From contig JARWIR010000010.1 in NCBI GenBank assembly GCA_029959085.1, positions 32,170,731-32,234,730 of the forward strand: a DNA stretch of 64,000 nt. The letters run 5' to 3'. Of the stretch, positions 56,203-64,000 are shown in pieces. The translations under genes and the position numbers were made by a program. Each line of letters starts with the position of its first letter. The stretch's first letter is position 1. Source of the DNA: Nemophila menziesii (lineage: Eukaryota; Streptophyta; Magnoliopsida; Boraginales; Hydrophyllaceae). Under the pieces are notes generated by a model. It did not search any database and had not been told where the DNA came from. It saw only the letters and a program-made list of their open reading frames with translations.

Positions 56203-56685
56203 ACTATCAGTTGTCAATGGTTTTTACGTAATGAGTGCTAGTAGGTACATGAAGCTGGGTCGATTTACTTTACATAACGACCTTTGACCATGTAAATATT
56301 GATCCAATCTCCATAAATCCTTATCGAGATTTTACAATAACATTTTTGGTTAAACATATCTAACCTTAGGGGATTATTATCTACCATTGATCGATTAGCC
56401 AAAAACTTTACACGTTCGCTTTATCACAGCATGATGTGAATCAATATACAACACAATCCTTGACCAATCAACATTAGATAATCTAGGTGGTAGTGTTAAC
56501 CTATTACTTGACAGTGAAGTTCCCAATACCCGAAGGAGTTTTTGTGGTCCGAGGAAACCAAATATGAGTTTGTAAATGTTATTTCATCTCACTGGGAGGG
56601 CCAGATATCTTTATGATCAACTTACCTAAAGAGGAACCATAATGAAGACTATCGTAGTCTATAAACCTTAGTTGAACTTGGGGTT
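56203..56685 (+). pseudogene. Continuation of the Tat-like relic (protease to RT spacer)
   Basis: It follows the second ACTAT copy. Around 56503-56560 it reads YYLTVKFPIPEGVFVVRGNQ, the Tat-lineage segment between protease and RT (compare [15 protein letters not shown] in the young element). It is cut at 56685 by an antisense Athila-like LTR. Confidence 0.55.
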
Positions 56686-58027
56686 TGGTGGGGCAAAGGG
56701 TGTGATAAATAAATAGATAAATTTGATAATAATTAGGACAGACACCCTTAACTACCGCAAGAAACTCACTGCAACTATTACAGATCATTTACAAGTTTAG
56801 TTAGTAAGTAATATTCGTGTTTAGGAAATCATAGTATATATTGATTGCTAATTTAAAAGAAAAATAATTAAAGAGATAATTAAAGAGATAAATAATAGAG
56901 AGAAATATTAGTTAACTACTGATGCAAATAAATAATAGTATGTAGAATGGAGATGAGAGATATATCATAGGTTTGCTAGTATGCACTTATCCTTCTAAAT
57001 CTATATTTCAGTTATAAGGGTGATTCAAGCTCTTAGAGAGAAGTAGACAGGATTATATATTCACCCTAACCCCCTTACTGGTGGAATTAGTTGGCAACGT
57101 AACAATTACTACGTGACTTGGGAACTAGACGTTTATGTGGTGTTTCTACAATTGAACACCCCTTCCGGGTGACCATCCAACTGCTAATGGGATAATGCTA
57201 TACTCGTGCACTAGCAAGGACTACGATCATTAAATAAAATCACATAAAGAAAATATATGAAATAGATAAGAAGTTTAATCAATTTAAAGGTTAATTCCAA
57301 ATAACTTAAACTAAAGAAATAGAATTCAAAGATTATACATGTGCAAAACCCAATCTATGCATACTTGTCAACTTGCTTCTCCTGATGTTGCTACTTGATA
57401 CTAGGGACTAATAATTAAGTAAGGACATGTTTACAATGATATTTAGATGTATTTATAGGTTCTAGCTAACCCTAGGTCGAAATCTTGAATGTAAGTCAAG
57501 TTCTTGGAGTCCTTTTACATTTCAAATTCATTTCTTAAAATACAAGACATATAAACATTGCTGAGTGATTTGGTCATATATCCTTTGTTACTTATCGGAT
57601 TTCAGCGTACTTTATATGGAAGCGACCATAATTAAAAGATCTATCTGCTCATAAATGGGATCCTCTACATTCATCATAGATTTTCTGCAGTCTTAAAATC
57701 ACTGGACGTCTTTACAGCATAGCATATTCATTAGGCAACTTTTTCTTTCCTAATTCAACTTTATTTCCTTTGACTCTAGAATTCACCTTAGATCTTCTTT
57801 CCTTAACTCCTTGAAATTTATTTTCTATATAATTAGTTCTTTTCACTTAAGAGTACCACATTAACAAACAAATTATACCAAAAATGCTACAACAGTAATA
57901 GTTTCCAAATCAAGGCATGAATTAAGAAAATGTCTAATAATTGGGAAATTCCCCCAACAATTAATGTAATGCACCTAAAATGATGTCTCATAAGTTGATT
58001 ATTTCATCACAAATATAGAGAATCTGG
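56686..58027 (-). repeat. Diverged Athila-like LTR, antisense
   Basis: Left end TGGTGGGGCAAAGGGTGTG resembles the family end TGGTGGTCCTTTGTGTG. The right end ATGATGTCTCATAAG ... ATAGAGAATCT is a decayed form of the terminal inverted repeat. The middle has CCCCCTTACTGG and CCCCTTCCGGGTGACC in place of the CCCGTCAGGG motifs. Confidence 0.6.
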
Positions 58028-58739
58028 ACCCCAACTCAAAGTTGTATCTTCAAGTTACAATAAAGAATAAAGTCTCTACAAATACACCTAAGTCAATTAA
58101 GCACAAATTGAAAGAATATTGAAGAATGTGAGTAATAATCCTAAAGCAACCACTTAGCAAGTTTCATGTAATAATATCTACAAACTAAATTACCTATACA
58201 CTTATCATAAAAACAATCAACACGGTTCAAATTCAAGATTAGATTAGCTTCTCAATGTAAGAAGGAGAGGTCTCTCAATTAGTTCATCTATGGAGGCTAT
58301 AGATTGTTCATCGATCCTAAAAAATCTCCAATGATCCATCTAGCTACTCTCTATTTGTTAAGTTACTCCTAAATCACATAGTCAAAAATCATAAAGTCTT
58401 TAAGGTTGTAAGGTTGTAATATTTGGATAATTTAAAGTGAGATTTTGGCTCTCTCCTCACTATCTATCAACAAAACGCCCTAGAGTTTGAATTACTCTCG
58501 TAAGATGTTCTCACTCAACCCATTGAATTGATTCACTAATTAGTATCCCCAATATCCCAATAATCTAGCGTCAAGATGATCACATAAAAATTCCACTTTG
58601 CCAGTCCAATTCATATAATCTTTTCACAACTATTTTTTTCTTTTGTAATCAAGCTATAACTCCATTTTTTATGTGAGATATCATGCTACTCTTTTTTCAC
58701 ATTTAAATACTTTTCAAGACATTTTTTCCTTTTACCCCC
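58028..58739 (-). mobile_element. Athila-like 3' internal fragment, antisense, ending at a duplication breakpoint
   Basis: It begins with the polypurine tract (reverse complement TTTGAGTTGGGGTCC) and aligns loosely with 33895-34620. It stops at TTTACCCCCG where methyltransferase coding sequence begins, at a point matching the CCCCGG next to 34622 in the other copy. Confidence 0.6.
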
Positions 58740-59606
58740 GAATCATCTCTACCTAAAATCATCGATGAAGTAATATATGGAGTTGGTCCAATTTTAGCAG
58801 CATTATTAGCCGAAAGAAGAGAATTCTACGCATTATATGTTCAAGAAGGGTTAGATTTAAGCGGAAACAATCGAAAAAAGAAGGATAAAAAAGGGTTCGA
58901 AAAAAAATTAAAAATGGCAGAGAAAATTGGGTTAAGTAAAAAAGAAGTTTCGAAACATGATCTTAATATGATAGTTGATAATAGACCACATCAAGGTTTA
59001 GTTCTCGATGCTTCACCACTTGAAATGGTGAGTGTAAAAGAGTTAGAATCTGTTTCTTTAGATTCTTTAGATCAAGAGAAAGGTATTGTTTGGGTAGCTT
59101 TAGATGAAGTAACATATCCACAAAATTTAGGAGCGATTATACGTTCTTCGTATTTTTTCGGAGCTTCGGGAGTGATTTTATGTGCTAAAAACTCTGCTCC
59201 GTTAAGTGGGGTAGTGAGTAAAGCTAGTGCTGGGTCACTTGAATTAATGGAGCTTCGATCTTGTAAAAATATGATGCAATTTTTAACTTTGTCTAGTGAA
59301 AATGGTTGGAGAGTTTTAGGTGGTTCGATTTCTTCTAAAGCGGTTCCGTTAAATAAAATAGCTTCTGGGGGTCCCACTATACTTGTTTTGGGTAGTGAAG
59401 GGATGGGTTTAAGGCCATTAGTGGAGAGATCTTGTACGGAATTAGTGAGAATTGAAGGGAATATTCCGGTGAATTTAACAAACGTGGTGGATGATGAAGA
59501 TGGGGCTCAAGAATTTAGTTCTTTTATGGCGGTGGAGAGTTTGAATGTTAGTGTTGCAGCGGGTGTACTTCTTCATCATTTGATTGGATTTGAAGAAAGG
59601 AAGTGA
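58740..59606 (+). pseudogene. 3' part of the SpoU/TrmH methyltransferase gene (copy 2), truncated and altered
   Basis: It corresponds to residues 220-506 of the gene at 28425. The transit peptide and start are missing; the first in-frame Met used by an ORF call is at 58914, inside the protein. Changes against copy 1 include G-to-D near the start (KIIDEV), a short replacement DSLDQEK for DQNQEK, and GAT-to-TAT at 59115-59117, which turns motif 1 DPQNLG into YPQNLG. The other SPOUT motifs (LVLGSEGMGL, SLNVSVAAGVLLH) are kept. Without its N-terminal half and with a motif-1 change it is probably not a working enzyme. Confidence 0.85.
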
Positions 59607-59944
59607 TAAGAGTTGGATTTGTTTTAATGGCTATTTTACTTTGTAGTTTTGTTTTTTCTATATTTTTGTAACAAAATTGGTTTCTTTGAGGATGATTTTG
59701 TTTTGATGTTCCTTTTAAATTAGAATCTTGGAGTAATTTTTGTGGAATGTAACTTGTAAACTTGTCTTGGAGGAAATTTTTTGGCTATCTACTAGCTTAA
59801 AAGTTTTTATATATAATATATAGTTAAATTAATATTAGGAAAAATACATTTTTACTTAAAAAAAAATTGATTTAGAGGGAAATTTTGTCCCTATTGTTTT
59901 AGATTAGTATAATATATAGGATTCCTTTTGTAATTTTTAAATTT

Positions 59945-60893
59945 GGATATATTACACTGATTTTGAAAGTGTGCGGACTCTAAATACTATTCATGGTGTG
60001 ACATGGGTGAGGAAAACACTAAACATTTAATCTTACAATGTGTAAAGAAATCTAGGCGGGAACACCACTACAAATAAAAATTCAAGAAGAACTTTGAACA
60101 TTGGTTTCTAAAAACCATCAAAACTTTTGAAAATGGAGGATGGATTCGCGATATGGTAAGAGACTACATCATGATCACGAGTTGGAATATTTGGAAAACA
60201 AAAATGAAAGTCGTGCATGAAAACGTAAATGTAGATGGAGAAAATATTATATACTTAACCAACAAGCTCATGTCAGAGGTCCACGGAAAAGATTGGAATA
60301 AGGTAAACCAACATCAAGGATATCCCAGTCAAAGAGCTCCTGAAGCGACTCAACAAAGAGAGACCCAAGATTCAAGAACAAACATCATCATATTCTGTGA
60401 TGCTTCATTCAAAGACAAGGATAGTCCCACAAGCATATGCATAATCTGCGAAAACAAAGAAACAAGGAAGTACACGGAGAAGGCTGTAACTACGTCATGT
60501 GAAACAGCCACCACCGAAGGAGAGGCGATTGCTATATTAGAGGCCGTCCAATTGAGCAAAAATTTCAAAGGAAAGGAGAAGACGATCGTGTCGGATAACC
60601 ATGGACTTATCCAAGGTATTAAGCAGGTGTCAGCAACGTGTTGGAAAACACAATCGATAGTCTGGAGAATCATTTCTCAAGCTAAGGAGGCAGAACCTGT
60701 GGAAATTCGGTTTCATCGTAGACACCTCAATAGTAAAGCGGACAAGATCGCAAAACTAACTAGGCACAGAGCAGCTAACAAGAAAGATGCTATCAGTAGC
60801 ATCTTCGAATTGGCATTATCCTTTTCTAGACTAGGTATAAGTTAGGTCGTGTTTTTGTTGGTGCTTAGGCACCTTTCATTGTCCAAAAAAAAC
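59945..60893 (+). mobile_element. 5'-truncated LINE (copy 2)
   Basis: Duplicate of 30290-31239, with the same GGTGC-TTAG-GCACC hairpin before the A-run and small deletions near 60040 and 60088. Confidence 0.72.
60153..60845 (+). pseudogene. LINE linker and RNase H ORF (copy 2)
   Basis: 230 residues, longer than copy 1 because the GGAGAAAATATTA at about 60239 keeps the frame (MVRDYIMITSWNIWKTK ... GENIIYLTNKLMSEVHGKDW). The RNase H carboxylates are present (CDASFKDK, TEGEAIAILE, VSDNHGLI, NSKADKIAK). It is the C-terminal remnant of an L1-type polyprotein, without RT. Confidence 0.7.
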
Positions 60894-61199
60894 GACAAGT
60901 TGACCTTTTATGATGCCATATATACACAATTACACAAAAAAATAGGATTGTAATTCTCGTGGAACCTGTTATAAAATCAACGGTGCTAAATCGAGATAAA
61001 AAATATAATCTCGTATTATTATTTTGTGGAATTTGGATTAGTTACAATACTATACGAATATCGAACTACATACAGAAAACCTTAAATATATGTGCATTTA
61101 CTAGTTTAAGCTTCCGCGAGACACAAGTTGTTGCACAACTGTCTGTATCAGCTGCATGTTTCATCATAAGCTGTTGCAAGTAGTTTCTTACACATTAGG

Positions 61200-61832
61200 A
61201 CTTTATCGGAGAATATCCCCAATAATAAAATAATTCATAAAACTACCCTTTGATTTTCACAGAAGGAAATTCCTTATTAAAACTTTGCCAAGAAAACCTA
61301 TTGGGACAAAACTTGATGAAGGGAAAAAGAGTACAAAATCTTATTCCATATCTAAATAACCTAGACCAAGGTGGCCACCGCAGATTTTTTCCAACACTTG
61401 AGACAAGGGACACTACCAAGTATTTTCCACTTCAAAAACAGATCACGACCATGCACCAAAGATGCAAGCAATTGAAAAAAGAAATATACAGGCTAAGTGC
61501 TCTAGGAAAATTTATACACCCTAACATAGGTTGAAGATCTTCCATAGATAAAGTGGAAGCTCAAGGGAGAAAACAACGCCCGCCCAGACAATTCATTCAA
61601 GGAGCATCTAGGGAGCATCCCTCCGAGGGACAATCAACTGTTGTTAACCAGCTAAATCATATCCTAATACTCAGCCTGAGGGTACGAATCAAGAAAATAG
61701 CCCTACAGGAGGGCCACAAAGTGGGTAATAAAGAAAAAAATGAAGGAACCCTGTCTGAAACATCAAAAGACCGATCCTGGTTGAATATCCCAGGAATAGA
61801 GAAAATATCCACTTCACAAACCAAGATGCAAG
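61200..61832 (+). pseudogene. Tat-like gag relic (copy 2)
   Basis: Duplicate of 31560-32180. A frame at 61250-61534 reads from CQENLLGQNL through QITTMHQRCKQLKKEIYRL to GKFIHPNIG without a stop because a base found in copy 1 (about 31739) is absent here. Still a relic. Confidence 0.5.
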
Positions 61833-63539
61833 TGGTGGGTCCTGGTGTGTTTAAAATAAGGGAACCACAATACCGCAAGTGCACAGTTGTCCAAGTAATA
61901 TTCGATAAATCAGGTTTCGTTCTCAGGGACGTATTAGGCACAACTCAGATATTAATCAGTTAGTAGTAGTAATTGCTTCACAATTTTTTTTTTGTTTTTA
62001 AATAAAATAAAGCAATTAAAAGAGAATTAAACTTCATAAGAGACAGAGTACTTGATCCTCGCAAGGGTTTCACCCAACTTATCTAATTAATGTTTCTGTT
62101 TAAGGGCTAAACTAGTATTATTGTGCTAGTCAGGAATCTAATATCTCCTAACCCCCGTCAGGGTAGACTTAGGAGCTATCCTACGGTATTACAAACCCCG
62201 TCAGGGTGATTATAAGCTACTTTCAGATGAATAATAATTTACCTCATTGGCTGAATGGTTAGTTAAGCCCGTCAGGGTCAATAACGGATACTACGCGTCT
62301 ATTATCTAAGTCTGTAATTAAACCCCATGTCAAGGTGATCATTTCTCCACCAAAGTGAATAACTTAATTACTATGAGCTAAGTTTGATTCATGACTTCAA
62401 AATTAGTTATTAAAACAAAATAATAGTCAACACAAAATACCTAGTCTAAATTAAACCATTAAATCCCAAATTCAGAAAACATAAATGAAATAGAATTGGG
62501 TTCAACCCATATATCGATTCTTAAGTACTAAAGAAATTAGTTCATAACGGAATTAAAGACTGAAATAAAATAAAAGGAATACATAATTCTCAATACAGAA
62601 AAGAAATAGGATAACCTAATGGTTGGGTTGGCTGTTGTTGGAAGAACATAATTCCTCCAGCGCTAGCTTCTCCTCCGCCTTCTTGCTCTGACTTGAGAAC
62701 CTTAAGCCTCTTGTGTAATTCTCTGAAGTGTGTGAAAAGAGGAGGCTAAGGGGTGTATTTATAGGTGTTAGGAAGCCCTAATTCGTTTTTACTTGGAGTG
62801 GAAGACAAGTCAAGAACTCTTTAATTTGCAGCCCTAAAATCTAGGAAAGGTAAGATTCTGCTGCTGATTTGTTTTGGTCATATCTCCTTCAATACTTATC
62901 CGCTTGACGCGTTCCAATAGTCGAAACCACTTGTCTCGGAAAGATCTATCCATTGGTCCAGACCATTCTCCCAAATTCCTAGCCAGTCTTAAGTTATGAG
63001 CTCGTCTTTGAACGTGGCTGGAATTTCAGATTTATTTGGCACCTTTATCTTTCCCTTCTTTGCATATATCCTTCCTTAATATTCTTATTTCCATTTATAT
63101 CTATTTCCTTGACTTCCCAGACTTGAATTGGTCTCTAATTAATTACCATATATCTTTTAAAGTTTCACAATAAATAAATAATTAAACCGCATATGCTTTA
63201 AAAATTAATAAATCAGTAAATCAAGACTAGAAATAAGAAAGTGCACTCTAAAATTAGAAACTCGAATAAAATACTTCCTAAAACACTAAAAATACTCTAC
63301 GACTTTAATTCTCACTTCTCCTCCTTATATTGGTTTTTCATGAAATTCAAGAACCTACTAACTTTGCACTAAAAATAATCAAATTAACGCACAAAAACTC
63401 TAAAAATGTAAATAGTCTAATTACAATGGAGAGAGTGTAATATGACAAATTAAGCATAAAAGTCTATCAAATAAGTCAAATATTCACCTAAAAGGATGTC
63501 TCCAAAGGGATAATAATTAGAAAAAATAGGGAGACATCA
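61833..63539 (-). repeat. Athila-like 3' LTR, antisense (copy 2)
   Basis: Ends TGGTGGGTCC and GGGAGACATCA; near-identical to 32181-33894, including the CCCGTCAGGG series (about 62155-62275). Confidence 0.87.
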
Positions 63540-64000
63540 AGACCGCAAACTCAAACCTTTGTCGTCCCGACAAAGTAAAATAAAAACAAAGGCCTTTTAG
63601 GGTGAACGCAGAAGGTAGAATCTAGTAAATATTCCAAAAGCACAACTTAAAACAAATCTCATATAATATCATCTAAGAATTAATATACACATACACATAT
63701 CATGCAAAATCAAACACAAAATAATATCAATCCAAAGTTAATTTCACAATGCTAGAAGGTTACGCTTATTACTTATCTCAACATGGTGGCTATAGGGTGT
63801 TTCTCGATCTTTACTTGCTTTGAACGCTCCACTTAGCATACTCCCTATTAACTCACTGTGTATCTAGGAATCACGAGGTCTTTACGGTTTTAATATAGGC
63901 TTAGGGACGGTGTGGTATTTATATTTGGTAAATTTGAAGTGAGCTTTTGGCTTTCTTCTCACTTACCATCAACAAACTGTCCAAGAGCTCGAGTTTACAC
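63540..64000 (-). mobile_element. Athila-like 3' internal region, antisense (copy 2), runs off the window
   Basis: Matches 33895-34355, starting with the same polypurine tract and the TTGTCGTCCCGACAAAG inverted repeat. Confidence 0.85.

Larger units (their letters stand above)
58740..64000 (+). repeat. Direct segmental duplication of 29082-34355 (copy 2)
   Basis: From GAATCATCTCTACC at 58740 the sequence follows 29082 onward through the end of the methyltransferase gene, LINE, Tat-like relic, Athila-like LTR and its internal region, with only scattered substitutions and small indels, up to the window end (64000 corresponds to 34355). The offset falls from 29658 to 29645 bp through small indels. 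The right limit lies outside the window. Confidence 0.93.

Overview
The window is nuclear DNA of a flowering plant, most likely a eudicot. Evidence: AT-rich intergenic DNA, multi-exon genes with GT-AG introns, three or four plant host genes, and a dense nest of plant LTR retrotransposons (Athila-like and Tat-like Ty3/Gypsy, SIRE-like Ty1/Copia), LINEs, a SINE and MITEs. I see no rRNA gene, functional tRNA gene, CRISPR array or prokaryotic feature.

Layout. 1-7443: a non-autonomous Athila-like element (Gag and protease, no RT or RNase H) inserted 9 bp upstream of the Gag ATG of a SIRE-like Copia element that runs to 12953. That element carries a Gag ORF and a second ORF with a plant-transposon-type domain, but no pol. 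It sits in a LINE that also holds a solo LTR (13627-14706, perfect target duplication). 15640-18001: another broken LINE and a truncated Athila-like LTR. 18494-24157: two convergent host genes, both assembled here from exons: a CB5LP-like cytochrome b5 (5 exons, 120 aa) and a complete glucosylceramide synthase (GCS, 13 exons, 518 aa) with MITEs in its introns. 24700-27600: a SINE and an old Athila-like LTR/gag relic. 28425-29945: an intronless SpoU/TrmH RNA 2'-O-methyltransferase gene. GCS next to this gene matches, from memory, the Arabidopsis At2g19880/At2g19870 neighbourhood. 30290-36480: LINE, Tat-like and Athila-like (antisense) debris. 38403-40850: a 6-exon, minus-strand gene with an HD-ZIP IV-type homeodomain and zipper-loop-zipper but no START domain, and a probable 1-bp frameshift.

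42770-56685: an old Tat-like relic split by a young, complete 11.8-kb Tat-lineage element (44372-56202, minus strand, TSD ACTAT). The young element has an almost intact gag-pol (one in-frame TAG) and, on the opposite strand between pol and the 3' LTR, a four-exon gene whose exons join in frame to give 522 aa. 56686-58740 is an antisense Athila-like fragment. From 58740 to the window end the sequence is a direct duplicate of 29082-34355, carrying only the 3' part of the methyltransferase gene.

The host genes act separately (sphingolipid glucosylation, electron transfer, RNA methylation, transcription). The rest is a layered record of transposon insertion. The most unusual items are the spliced antisense gene in the Tat element, the hairpin-bearing tandem repeat between its convergent transcripts, the START-less HD-ZIP IV gene, the palindrome clusters in two elements, and the partial duplication of the methyltransferase locus.
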